Source: Botryosphaeria dothidea (Eukaryota > Ascomycota > Dothideomycetes > Botryosphaeriales > Botryosphaeriaceae). From it: DNA of 64,000 nt. Below the pieces are notes generated by a model. The model saw only the letters and a list, made by a program, of their open reading frames with translations, was not told the DNA's origin and did not search any database. Location of the stretch: contig WWBZ02000022.1 in NCBI GenBank assembly GCA_011503125.2, positions 3,534,001 to 3,598,000 of the forward strand. The letters are read 5' to 3'. The position numbers and the translations under genes are program-made. Of the stretch, positions 10,346 to 20,075 are shown in pieces (position 1 is the stretch's first letter; every line of letters begins with the position of its first letter).

Positions 10346-12741
10346 GGTAAGCTATGAGATCGCAACGAGCGGCGCTCGGGCAAGCTTGGTCACCAGGCTG
10401 ATAGGCTGAGCAAGGGAGGACGGGCAGGCAGAGATGTTTTGGGTAATACATACGCATGCTGGAGGGGTTGCAGCGAGCGTGGCTGCAGGACTACTACTCC
10501 TGGACGGGCAATTACGCGCGCGGGCGCTCGGTTCGGGGAATTTATTGACGGGTTGTTCCTGGGGAGCAGTGGATGCGTAGGCAAGGCTGGCGAGCGGGCG
10601 CAGGCGGGGCCGTTTGTTGTGGATTTCGGTGGCCTGTGTGAGAGGAATTCGGGAATCGGCTTCAGGGTGGGCAAGGCAGGTCTTTGTACAACCGGAGGGA
10701 TGCCCAGGCAAAGCCAAGGTCAGAGATTACCTCGACAACAAGGGAGGCGATCAGGGAAGGCTGTTCTTAATCAACGCGGCCTGTGGCTGTGGCACTAGAC
10801 TGGCCCGTGTAGGCGCGACGAGCGAGGGGCCCGGGCAAGCTAGCTGAGGACGAATGGCGACGCGTCTCCTCAATTTCGGGCGAGGGAGACGTTGCAGCGA
10901 AAGTAAGTCGTTCGGGCCGCATTATGTATCTCTAGCAGGGCCGGTCGTACATCGCGCTCAAGGTGCTGTCGGCGCTGAAACAGGCTTTCAGATCGTTGAC
11001 GAGTTGGGCCATTTGCGCCAGGTCATCACCCGCCGCCATGCTTTTCCTTGGATCCTTGGCCCTTGACAAGCCGTGCGGACAGAGGCTTGTCGGGCTTGAT
11101 CCCCCCGCAAGCGTCGTCGGCCATAGAGCGCCATACACACCATCTAGCCTCGGACCACGCACGATGACGCCGGCTGGCGAGACCACCAAGCCGGTTTGGC
11201 GCCCGTCTGCCCTCGCTGCCGCTGCGCTGGCCGCCATCCAGCGAGCGGATATGCAGATGAGCAGGGGGATGGGCTCACTAGATTGGCCCTGGATCATCCG
11301 TGGAATTCGCGCGCCGCAAGCGAACGTCACTTCGGCTCGTCCGCTGATTCGCCGGCGCGCGAGTGTGGCTAGTGCCTCCCAGCACCGCCTCTCTATCTGC
11401 GCCACTCGTCTTCTCGATGTTTTCTGGAATTCTGCAGTCGCGCCCGAGCAAGCTTTGCGGACGAGGGGGCTGACGCGCCGGCTGAGCACCACACGACTGC
11501 TGCGCCGCGAGAGCTGACTTCGTGATGCCCCCGCTCGCGACGAACGTGTCTGCTCGCTTCTGGCTCTCTTGCGCGTCCCCACTCACCAAAAATGAGGCCA
11601 TGTTCTGACCGCATTTCTGGCCGGGGCCAAGCTGCGGTGAATGTGGTGTTTCGGATTCTGTCGCTCACCACTCAGCGCTTCAAAGACGCATCTGTCTTGC
11701 ATTGTTTGGCCGCGCGCCTAGCAATTGGTCCACCGCTGGCCTTCCATCCGCGATTCGTTGCCCGGCACTCTAACGCCCTGATTCGCGAACATGGCTGTGG
11801 GGTTCAACACTAATACTAATACGGAAGCCAGAGACCCAAGAGTCCGGGCGAGGTCAGAAGAGGTCGTCGCTGAGCAACATCCTAACAGGAAGTCGGTGGC
11901 TTAGAAGGCATTCTCTAGACTCTACTTATCCCATCGGAATGGCCGCAGCATCCAACACCCGATTTGTCATATGGGAACTCGCTGTCAATTGACAGTCAGC
12001 CCTCACCTCATCGCACCCAATACCCGCGACGAAAGAACCCGAAATGGCTGCTGCCTAAGCGACAGTCACTCACTGGCTCACTCATATACGACAGGCGAGA
12101 GAACAGGCGGGCGCACCCAGACCGTTGCTGACTAGGTCTGCTACAGGGTGTGCAGACTACGAATGCCGTCTCTTTCCATGATGAGCTGAAGATATTCACA
12201 TGCTAAGTCGAAGTCCGCACGAGTGCTTCAAGGCCTTTCGGCAGAGCCATATACAGGGAGTTGCTATAGCCGACGGTTAGCGCCGAATGCGATGTTCCCA
12301 TAAGCAAGGGTCGAATCAGGTATTGTGCCGAGCCGAAGCATTCGTCCGGAGCGCTATGTATCCGAGGAAAAAGGCATACATGCCTTCAGACGAGTGCTTC
12401 AACTCCCCATGAAGTTTGTTAAAAGCCATCGCCGCTAACCGTCGGTATCAGCACCCGTCTGTACGCATGCCAAGTCTCTTGGGGTCCAAAATAATGTGCC
12501 TAGGCCTGTTGTGGCGCATCGAGAACAATATCGCCCGGAGATGAGCACAGAAAAGGGAAGACAACATTAATTCTTGAGCGCTGGGGAAAGTTGTTGCCTG
12601 ACGCCAAGCAATCCTTCCAGTAGTCCTTCGTATCTGTGGAGTCACGATAACTGACAGAATGTATATTTAATCTGAAAGGCAGTATCACACGAAAAAAGCC
12701 AAAAGTTTCAACCGCCCGTCAGAAACACACATTGACCAAAC
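10346..12741. other. 2.4-kb intergenic region, mostly featureless
   Basis: This lies between divergent vcx1 and the arrestin-like gene. The left half is GC-rich and open in several frames on both strands. None shows a family motif. One short minus-strand frame ending at 10932 (MAAGDDLAQMAQLVNDLK and beyond) looks protein-like and might be the last exon of a small unrecognised gene, but I cannot build a start for it. A hairpin repeat lies at 12330-12406. Confidence 0.5.
12330..12406. repeat. Short hairpin repeat, copy E
   Basis: A 77-bp element with left arm GAGCCGAAGCATTCGTCCGG and a right arm ending CGAGTGCTTCAACTCC, followed by CCATG as in copy A. A partial arm (AGTCCGCACGAGTGCTTCAA) also occurs near 12210. 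Confidence 0.8.
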
Positions 12742-13947
12742 ATGGCTGCATCAATTGTGCTCGAATCCGACCAGACAATCTTTCTTCCTGGAGACGAGGT
12801 GAAGGGCCGAATCAGATACCAATGTCCAAAATCCAGGAAAATCGACGGCGTCGAAGTCAGATTCTTTGGCAGGCTCAAGACGACCATTATCGAGAGAAAT
12901 GCTCTCAGTAAGATATACAACGAATACCGCGACCGCGTAATCTTGTTCAAGGACAGAGTAATCTCCGGAGGCAAAACCACACTGGAACCCGGCATTCACA
13001 ATTGGCCCTTCTCGTTCAAGTTTCCAGCGACAGCTGCTCCCCGGCAAGTTGAGAGCTGGGATTCCAAATACACGGAGAAGCAGTTCCCCGAAACCGTGTT
13101 GCCTCCGTCTTACCATTTGGACGCCCGAGGATTGATCCTCGGCTACTCCAGCTTCGTGGCGTACTTCCTGGTAGCTTACATCGACTTCAGCGACGGCAAG
13201 GATTCACCGGCAACAACCGAACTCCTATTGAACTACATCCCAGCGACAGACGAACCGAACAAGGGAGCAGGAGATGTTGCTCAGAACGACAAGACATGCA
13301 ATATCCGTGGATTCGAACTCCTGCGGGAGAACGAACGCCCACAGGTGAAGAGATGGGGTTTCAACAATCCAACAAAGCCAAATCTCCGTTTCCGCACGAC
13401 ATTGTCAACTCCAAAGTCTCTCACGCCGACCGAATCTTGGCGAGTGCTTGTCAATCTCGATGTGTTACCTCCCGGACCAAAAGACGTGCTCATAACAAAT
13501 CCTCCGCAGTTCCTGTTGAAGTCGATCACCATCAAGATGAACTCCAAAATTGAGCTACGGATCGTGCGCAGCTCGGAGCACATTCGGACCATTCGTAACG
13601 ATGATAAGACGGGGACGACCTTCCAAGATCTCGGAGCACTCACGCCCGGGGAATCGAAAGAGATAGCCATGGGCAAAATGAAATACGTCCCCGCGACGAC
13701 CAACTTGTCCAACTTGAGCAGACGCTACAAGTTGTTAGTAGAGTTGGTGGTGGAAACAGCAGATCATGCACACTCATTCAGTCTGAAGTGTAAGGAGCCA
13801 GTGACTGTCAGACCGCTGCCGTTGCTGGCCCGGGAAGAGGGCGAGGCACAGGAAATGATGAGGGCGGATGTAACAAAATCGGTTGCGGCGGATTTATCAA
13901 CTGCATTGGGCCTTGGCAAGGCTATTTTGGAGATGATAGGCGAATGA
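12742..13947 (+). CDS. Arrestin-like (alpha-arrestin fold) protein
   Basis: A single-exon gene of 401 aa. The N-terminal ~150 residues match the arrestin N-domain pattern: a strand-rich opening with FLPGDEVKGRI, then GVEVRFFGR, and a HNWPFSFKFP segment that corresponds to the typical 'G-x-(H/Y)-x-(W/F)-P-F-x-F' core. The second half looks like the C-domain of the same fold. Family members act as cytoplasmic adaptors in receptor or transporter endocytosis. I see no PPxY motif for Rsp5/Nedd4 binding, which most regulatory alpha-arrestins have. The partner is unknown, and this may belong to one of the expanded fungal arrestin-like families. The start has an A at -3 and follows an AT-rich leader. 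Confidence 0.82.
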   Translation: MAASIVLESDQTIFLPGDEVKGRIRYQCPKSRKIDGVEVRFFGRLKTTIIERNALSKIYNEYRDRVILFKDRVISGGKTTLEPGIHNWPFSFKFPATAAPRQVESWDSKYTEKQFPETVLPPSYHLDARGLILGYSSFVAYFLVAYIDFSDGKDSPATTELLLNYIPATDEPNKGAGDVAQNDKTCNIRGFELLRENERPQVKRWGFNNPTKPNLRFRTTLSTPKSLTPTESWRVLVNLDVLPPGPKDVLITNPPQFLLKSITIKMNSKIELRIVRSSEHIRTIRNDDKTGTTFQDLGALTPGESKEIAMGKMKYVPATTNLSNLSRRYKLLVELVVETADHAHSFSLKCKEPVTVRPLPLLAREEGEAQEMMRADVTKSVAADLSTALGLGKAILEMIGE

Positions 13948-14164
13948 GGGAGTCTTCCAGTATATATCACCGATACCCGCATTTTCGCAGATTTCGAAGT
14001 AATTGAATCGGGTATTAAAGATAATTAATCGTTTACAAAATATGCATTCAATAGCTCATTTATGGGATGATGTATTTGCTGCCATACAGAAAGTCGGACG
14101 GCATGCAGGGGGTATCGCGGCCAGTGGTTAGCGGTAATGTCCTTCAATAAATGCAACTTCATGG

Positions 14165-14240
14165 GGAGTGGAAGCATTCGTCAGGATGGCTTTCCAATGG
14201 AAATGCAATACAATCACGTCCACATCAATGCTTCGACTCC
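14165..14240. repeat. Short hairpin repeat, copy F
   Basis: A 76-bp element with left arm GGAGTGGAAGCATTCGTCAG and a right arm ending CAATGCTTCGACTCC. CATGG lies directly before the left arm, mirroring the CCATGG after copy A. Confidence 0.82.
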
Positions 14241-14357
14241 CCAGAGCAGTCTTGATTAGATTTTGTTTTCTCTGTGGCCTATTAGTGCGGATTTCGCATG
14301 TAGCGTTCACCGTCGACTGCACACCCGGTACCGTGGTGAATTTACTTTTTGCTGTAC

Positions 14358-14434
14358 GGAGTCGAAGCATTCATCCGAACATAAATGTTCAGAGAAAGAT
14401 ACAATATTTGAACCCGGATGACGGCTTCAGCTCC
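14358..14434. repeat. Short hairpin repeat, copy G
   Basis: A 77-bp element with left arm GGAGTCGAAGCATTCATCCG and a right arm containing CCCGGATGACGGCTTCAGCT. The arms differ mainly by transitions. Confidence 0.78.
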
Positions 14435-14529
14435 CTTCGTTATTCTTTTCAGCTTGATATTATAATGTAGGCGAACAGTCGAAGCGAATACCAATGGACA
14501 AGTCAGATAAATACCGGTAGGACTATCAT

Positions 14530-14610
14530 GGGGAATTATCGCATTCGTCCGGACGCAACTGTTTAATTTCCCCTAGTGACAGAACTACCCGGATGAATTC
14601 TTCAACCCCC
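14530..14610. repeat. Short hairpin repeat, copy H
   Basis: An 81-bp element with left arm GGGGAATTATCGCATTCGTC, then CGGACGCAACTGT, and right arm CCCGGATGAATTCTTCAACC. CATG precedes the left arm. Confidence 0.75.
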
Positions 14611-14823
14611 TATTTGTACTTCGCTTGCCGTTGCCACGTGTGGGTTGCAAGGTAGATGAAGTTATAGTAGGGACCACCTGGTCCGTGCACAGGCGGCCGC
14701 CGCCGCAAGTTCGCCGCAAAGCACGACGCGACCTCGCGCGCTCTGAAAAGTACCACCAGCGCGCTCGATCGCGCCTACGCTCCTCCCAACACCGTTCGAG
14801 CTGCGCCATCGGACCAGCCCACC

Positions 14824-17800
14824 ATGGACGACCTCAGCTCGCTCGAGCTGCTCTCGCTCGTGTCCAAGGTCACCTCGGAACTTCAGAACCATCTGGGCAT
14901 CAGCGACAAGACCCTCGCCGAGTTCATCATAGACCAGCATTCGAAATGCAAATCCCTCGACGAGTTCAAGGCCGCTCTGGCCGACATGGGCGCCGACGAT
15001 TTCCCTCCAAGTCTCATCGAGAGCATCGACCGCCTCGTCCTCACAATGCACCCTAAGTACAAGTCGAACGGGAAGGCGAAGGCCGTCGAGCAGGAAGAGA
15101 TGCCTGAGGATGAACGCGAGAGAAAAGCGCGGGTGTTCAAGGGACTTGCAATCGCCGATCAGGAAATTACCAGCAAGCCATGGGAAGACGAAGGTCCGCT
15201 GGAGCAAGAGGCAAAGGAAGATGCGCTGGACGACACCTTCGCCATGCTGGAGAACCTCGCAGGCAAGGCAGCCGGCGGCGCGACAAATGGCGGCGCCAAA
15301 AAGAGGAGCCCCAGCCCGTACAAGGAAGACAACTACGACCGGAGCCGAACGAAGAGGCATCGCCGCTCTCGCTCCCGCTCACGCTCGCCCGACAGAAGTC
15401 GCAGGCGCCCGAAGAATGATGACTTCGTCTTTGAAGACGAATTCGGCAGGTCGCGCTCGGCCAGAGACTTCAGCGACAAGCGCGAGCGTGACTACGACCG
15501 TGACGAACGGAGAGGCAGGCACCGGCGCCGAGACGATTACGATGACGATTTCCGCAGACCCCCGACACCCGAAATCGACGATTCCCCGGTTTTGCACAAA
15601 ATCTACAATGGTCGGGTCACTGGTCTCAAGCCTTACGGTGCCTTTGTTCGGCTCAACGGGGTCAAGGGCCGAGTGGATGGTCTTGTACATGTCTCGCGGA
15701 TGGCAGAAGGTCGCGTGAATGATCCATCGGATCTCCTTGCTCGCGATCAGGAGGTAAAGGTGAAGGTTACGGAAATCAAGGATGGCAAGATCAGTCTCAC
15801 CATGAAGGAAGTGGATCAAATCACTGGGCAAGATCTCGCTCCCGAGCTTCGAATAGCTTCTGGAGCAAACTCCGAGGGTCTGGGTGGCAGTATGTCGAAT
15901 GGTCGTTATGGGAACCTAGGCTCCGAGGTGCCCATGATGGACAACAGCTTCCACGGACCGCCGAAGGCCAAGAAGCGGTTGACGTCCCCCGAACGCTGGG
16001 AAATGCGGCAGCTGATTGCTTCTGGCGTTATGTCTGCAGCAGACTTACCGGATGTTAATGATACTTTCGACAACGTCAATGAGCACGGTATGATTGAAGA
16101 GGAGGAGGACATTGACATCGAAGTCAGAGAAGAAGAGCCGCCTTTTCTGGTGGGCCAGACGAAGCAATCTCTGGAACTTTCTCCTATCCGCGTTGTCAAG
16201 GCTCCGGATGGTTCCCTCAACCGAGCTGCTATGTCCGGTGATCAGCTGGCTAAGGAGAGAAGAGATCTGAGGCAACAAGAAGCAGCAGACAAGGCTGCCC
16301 AGGAGGCTTCTCGTGTTGACCTCAGCGCACAGTGGAACGACCCGATGGCTGGTCCTGACCAGCGCAAATTTGCTAGCGACTACCGTGCTGCACCTGCAGG
16401 CGCAAAATCCAACGAACCAGTTCCCGAGTGGAAGAGGATTACGCAAGGGAAGACGGAAACCGGAAAGCGCACAAACATGTCCATCAAGGAGCAACGAGAG
16501 AGTCTGCCTGTGTACAAGTTCCGCAACCAGCTGCTTCAGGCTGTGCGTGAGCACCAACTCCTGATTCTCGTTGGAGATACCGGATCGGGCAAGACCACGC
16601 AGCTCACCCAGTTCCTTGCCGAAGATGGTTTCGCTAATAACGGAGTCATTGGATGCACTCAGCCTCGTCGTGTCGCTGCCATGTCAGTTGCAAAACGTGT
16701 GGCGGAAGAGGTTGGGTGCAAGCTTGGTGCTGAGGTTGGCTATACCATCCGTTTTGAGGATTGTACTGGCCCGGACACAAAGATCAAGTACATGACGGAT
16801 GGTATCATGCAGCGTGAGATCCTGTTGGACCCGATGCTGAACAAATACTCTGTCATTATCCTGGATGAGGCCCACGAGCGCACAATCGCCACTGACGTTC
16901 TCTTTGGTCTCCTTAAAAAGACATTGAAGAGACGTCCGGACATGAAGGTCATCGTCACGTCCGCAACCTTAGATGCGGACAAGTTTTCCGAATATTTCAA
17001 CAAGTGTCCGATCTTTTCTATTCCCGGCCGCACGTTCCCTGTCGAGATCATGTATTCGAAGGAGCCGGAAAGCGATTACCTCGACGCTGCTTTGACGACC
17101 GTCATGCAAATCCATCTCACCGAGCCTCCGGGTGACGTTCTGCTCTTCTTGACTGGTAAGGAAGAGATCGACACCAGTTGCGAAATCCTTTTCGAGCGAA
17201 TGAAGGCATTAGGACCTGGAGTACCTGAACTCATAATATTGCCCATTTACGGTGCTTTGCCCAGCGAGGTCGCCAGTCGCATCTTCGAGCCCGCTCCTTC
17301 GGGGGGCAGAAAAGTCGTCATCGCAACTAACATTGCCGAGACATCCATCACCATTGACGGAATTTACTACGTCGTCGACCCAGGTTTCGTCAAGCAGACT
17401 GCGTACGACCCCAAGCTTGGTATGGATCGCCTCCAGGTCACGCCTATCTCGCAAGCTCAGGCCAAGCAGCGTGCTGGTAGAGCCGGTCGTACTGGCCCTG
17501 GAAAGTGCTTCAGGCTGTACACCGAGGCAGCGTTCCAGTCCGAAATGCTGCCAACAACCATCCCCGAAATCCAGCGCCAGAACTTATCGAACACCATTCT
17601 CATGCTCAAAGCCATGGGCATCAACGACCTCCTTGGCTTCGACTTCATGGACCCTCCGCCGACCAACACCATGTTGACTGCGTTGGAGGAGCTCTATGCA
17701 TTAGCAGCGCTCGACGAGGAAGGTCTGCTCACCCAGCTCGGACGACAGATGGCAGATTACCCCATGGACCCCGCATTGTCGAAAGCCCTCATCATGTCGA

Positions 17801-18501
17801 CCAAGACGGGCTGCTCGGAGGAGATGCTCACCATCGTGTCGATGATCTCGGCCGTCCAGACGGTGTGGCACCGGCCCAAGGACAAGCAGCAGCAAGCCGA
17901 CCAGAAGAAGGCCAAGTTCCATGACCCGCACGGCGACCACCTCACCCTGCTCAACGTGTACAACGCGTGGAAGCAGTCCAAGTTCTCGGTGCACTGGTGC
18001 TACGAGAACTTCATCCAGCCAAAGTCGATGAAGCGCGTTGCCGACGTCCGCGAGCAGCTGACCACCATCATGAAGCGCTACAAGTCGCCCGTCGTGTCCT
18101 GCGGCCGCAACACTCAGGCCGTCCGCCAGGCCCTCTGCTCCGGCTTCTTCCGCAACTCGGCCCGCAAGGACCCGCAGGAGGGCTACAAGACGCTGGTCGA
18201 GGGGAACCCGGTGTACTTGCATCCGTCTAGCGCGCTCTTCGGCAAACCCGCCGAGCACGTCATCTTCAACAGTGTCGTCGAGACCACCAAGGAGTACATG
18301 CACGTCGTCACCGCCATCGAGCCCAAGTGGCTCGTCGAGGCCGCCCCGACCTTCTTCAAGGTCGCCCCCACCGATCGCCTCAGCAAGCGCAAGAAGGCCG
18401 AGCGCATCCAGCCCCTCGCGAATAAGTTCCAGGGCGAGGATGATTGGCGTCTCAGCGCGCAGAGGAGGCAGGGCAGGGGTGGTGGCGGTACGTGGGGTTG
18501 A
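14824..18501 (+). CDS. prp22: Prp22/DHX8-type DEAH-box pre-mRNA splicing helicase
   Basis: Spliceosomal RNA helicase that releases mature mRNA after exon ligation. It is one uninterrupted exon of 1225 aa. An Arg/Ser and Asp-rich region (about 165-250) precedes an S1 RNA-binding domain at about 257-330 (HKIYNGRVTGLKPYGAFVRL ... KVTEIKDGKISLTMKEVD). The helicase core has motif I GDTGSGKT near 582, DEAH near 680, SATLDADKF, LLFLTGKEEID, TNIAETSITIDG and QRAGRAGRTGPGKC, then the winged-helix, ratchet and OB-fold region. The S1 domain upstream of a DEAH core is diagnostic for Prp22 within this helicase family. The start ACCATGGAC is in good context. With syf1 and the RRM protein it is one of three splicing genes here, but they are not arranged as a unit. 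Confidence 0.97.
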   Translation: MDDLSSLELLSLVSKVTSELQNHLGISDKTLAEFIIDQHSKCKSLDEFKAALADMGADDFPPSLIESIDRLVLTMHPKYKSNGKAKAVEQEEMPEDERERKARVFKGLAIADQEITSKPWEDEGPLEQEAKEDALDDTFAMLENLAGKAAGGATNGGAKKRSPSPYKEDNYDRSRTKRHRRSRSRSRSPDRSRRRPKNDDFVFEDEFGRSRSARDFSDKRERDYDRDERRGRHRRRDDYDDDFRRPPTPEIDDSPVLHKIYNGRVTGLKPYGAFVRLNGVKGRVDGLVHVSRMAEGRVNDPSDLLARDQEVKVKVTEIKDGKISLTMKEVDQITGQDLAPELRIASGANSEGLGGSMSNGRYGNLGSEVPMMDNSFHGPPKAKKRLTSPERWEMRQLIASGVMSAADLPDVNDTFDNVNEHGMIEEEEDIDIEVREEEPPFLVGQTKQSLELSPIRVVKAPDGSLNRAAMSGDQLAKERRDLRQQEAADKAAQEASRVDLSAQWNDPMAGPDQRKFASDYRAAPAGAKSNEPVPEWKRITQGKTETGKRTNMSIKEQRESLPVYKFRNQLLQAVREHQLLILVGDTGSGKTTQLTQFLAEDGFANNGVIGCTQPRRVAAMSVAKRVAEEVGCKLGAEVGYTIRFEDCTGPDTKIKYMTDGIMQREILLDPMLNKYSVIILDEAHERTIATDVLFGLLKKTLKRRPDMKVIVTSATLDADKFSEYFNKCPIFSIPGRTFPVEIMYSKEPESDYLDAALTTVMQIHLTEPPGDVLLFLTGKEEIDTSCEILFERMKALGPGVPELIILPIYGALPSEVASRIFEPAPSGGRKVVIATNIAETSITIDGIYYVVDPGFVKQTAYDPKLGMDRLQVTPISQAQAKQRAGRAGRTGPGKCFRLYTEAAFQSEMLPTTIPEIQRQNLSNTILMLKAMGINDLLGFDFMDPPPTNTMLTALEELYALAALDEEGLLTQLGRQMADYPMDPALSKALIMSTKTGCSEEMLTIVSMISAVQTVWHRPKDKQQQADQKKAKFHDPHGDHLTLLNVYNAWKQSKFSVHWCYENFIQPKSMKRVADVREQLTTIMKRYKSPVVSCGRNTQAVRQALCSGFFRNSARKDPQEGYKTLVEGNPVYLHPSSALFGKPAEHVIFNSVVETTKEYMHVVTAIEPKWLVEAAPTFFKVAPTDRLSKRKKAERIQPLANKFQGEDDWRLSAQRRQGRGGGGTWG

Positions 18502-19360
18502 TTCCGTGGTAAGAGAAAAATCATGTCTCTTCGTTTTTTTCTTGCTTCTGTACTACTTATATATTGAAAATTTAGGAAAGAAGGCTACTATTTGATAGTT
18601 GAGGAGTACAGCGATACCACAGTTTGAAGATGAAAGGGGGAATCATTACGAAAAGTCATCGATAGCATCGGGAGGGGGGAGGGTGAAATGCTGAGGAATG
18701 AAATAAACAGGATTTTCCAACTTGATTGTATGTGACTGAGTGACGTCGATAAGCTTACATCTCCTCCAACCCCGTGATCGGGTAGAAATTCATCCGTGAT
18801 CGTCAAGGGTCCTCTTCTCATTAGTACTAATGAGGGGTTGAAGCGGTTATCAAAACGTATATGTGCAGAAATCATTAGATGGTTGTTTCTATCTCCTAAG
18901 CATTCATTGAATTCACATAGTAACGCTCAATCTTTTTACAATTTAATGTGCGAATACCAATAGTTGATATTAAGCAAACTCATTCAACAGAGCATAAACA
19001 TTTCGAGTAGTTGGAGCGATTTTTCAAGAGTACGCCTGCAACAATTACTTTGAAGTTGAGATACGTAGATTGCAGATAGGTATCATTTATTGCCCAGAAC
19101 CATTCCCAGAAACTAGCCACCCGCCCTGTGAAGTCAAAACAAAGCCGTGAGGGAAAAGCCGGAAGACAGTCATCATGTGTATCCATATGACGCTACAGCA
19201 ATGACTTCTGTGATAGAGACCAAGAAAAAGGAAGGTAGTCATAGTTGTACATACAGTACAGAAGCTCTCAATTGAATTTTGTTTGTCGTAGGCGGTTCAA
19301 AAGGCAGAAGCAAAAGCAGAAGAAGCAAAAGTCATTCTCGAGAGATGCGTAGGTCGACGC
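18502..19360. other. Intergenic region between convergent genes
   Basis: This is the AT-rich 3' flank of prp22 and of the minus-strand gene that follows. No supported gene, RNA or clear repeat was seen. Confidence 0.6.
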
Positions 19361-20075
19361 TTATTTCTTGATCCAGCCCTGCGGTAAAGAACAGCGTTAG
19401 TCCCGCTTGTTGAATAGATCAAGGGCCCCTTCGTTCCGGGGAAAAAAAGAGAAAGACAATCGTTCTCCCCCTCTCAGGCAACAGACGCGAGGTAAAAGAC
19501 ACTCAGAACTCACCTTCTCCTTCATCTTCTCCCAGTATCCCTTGTCGCGATCGGTCCCGTTCAGGTGGGCATCGCGCGAGCTCGGGGTCGAGTAGATGCT
19601 GCCGCTCCGCTTCTGGAAGCGCGAGGGCGGTACCTTGCTGGCGTCCCACTCCTTGCTCATGCGGCGGTCACGCGTGGGCGACGAGTCTTCGGCGCCGGCA
19701 TCGTCGCTGCCAGGAAGCGCCATGTCGTCGCTGCCGGCGATCTTGTCGAGCTTGTCGCCGCCAAAGGGGTCGTGCGTGGTGGGCGCGTCATTGCCGTCGT
19801 CAACGAGCGCACCGTCATTCTTGTCGGCGAAGGTGGTCGTCACGGACGGGTTGCCCGTGGGTGTCGCGTCGATGCCTTTGAAGTTGGTGGTGATTAGTGA
19901 ATAGTTTGGAAGCGAGAAGGGAAGAATCAAAGGAGATGGTCGCTGAGGATCAGTGGCGGAATGGCCGGATAAGAGTGGCAGCGAGACAGGCTGGATAGAA
20001 GAGTACAATGGTTTGGTTCATTTCGTGACGTATATGGCAGTACTCACCACTGGCAGCGTTCGTGTTTGATGCCAT
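19361..20075 (-). CDS. Conserved-looking 135-aa protein of unknown function
   Basis: I do not recognise the family. Three exons, 20075-20048, 19875-19514 and 19378-19361, give 135 aa. The first exon codes only MASNTNAASG and the last, 18 nt, codes GWIKK and the stop. The middle is acidic and Ser/Asp-rich (DPFGGDKLDKIAGSDD). The C-terminal third looks most constrained: SKEWDASKVPPSRFQKRSGS, then SIYSTPSSRDAH, then a Lys-rich amphipathic end (YWEKMKEKGWIKK). There is no signal peptide or membrane segment. The splice sites are canonical GT-AG, and joining them keeps the frame through both introns (172 and 135 bp), which supports the gene being real. The composition suggests a small, mostly disordered soluble protein. 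Confidence 0.75.

Larger units (their letters stand above)
13948..14823. other. Intergenic region carrying three hairpin repeats
   Basis: This is the 3' flank of the arrestin-like gene and the 5' flank of prp22. Three hairpin copies sit within 450 bp (14165, 14358, 14530). The last ~200 bp before prp22 are GC-rich and probably hold its promoter and 5' leader. Confidence 0.7.

Noticed and set aside
10963..11517. A 184-codon plus-strand frame facing a 216-codon minus-strand frame
   Set aside because: Long overlapping frames on both strands are expected in GC-rich DNA. Neither has domain-like sequence over its length.
3928..14610. Hairpin repeats read as a CRISPR array
   Set aside because: The organism is a fungus, the spacing is irregular, and each unit is an inverted repeat with its own loop, not a direct repeat with spacers.
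7674..14610. Repeat-induced point mutation as the cause of hairpin divergence
   Set aside because: Many differences are transitions, but elements of ~77 bp are below the length usually affected. I kept it only as a test for the 300-bp unit at 7.8-8.3 kb.
14662..15360. A 232-codon minus-strand frame over the start of prp22
   Set aside because: It is a shadow of the prp22 coding frame, caused by its strong third-position codon bias.
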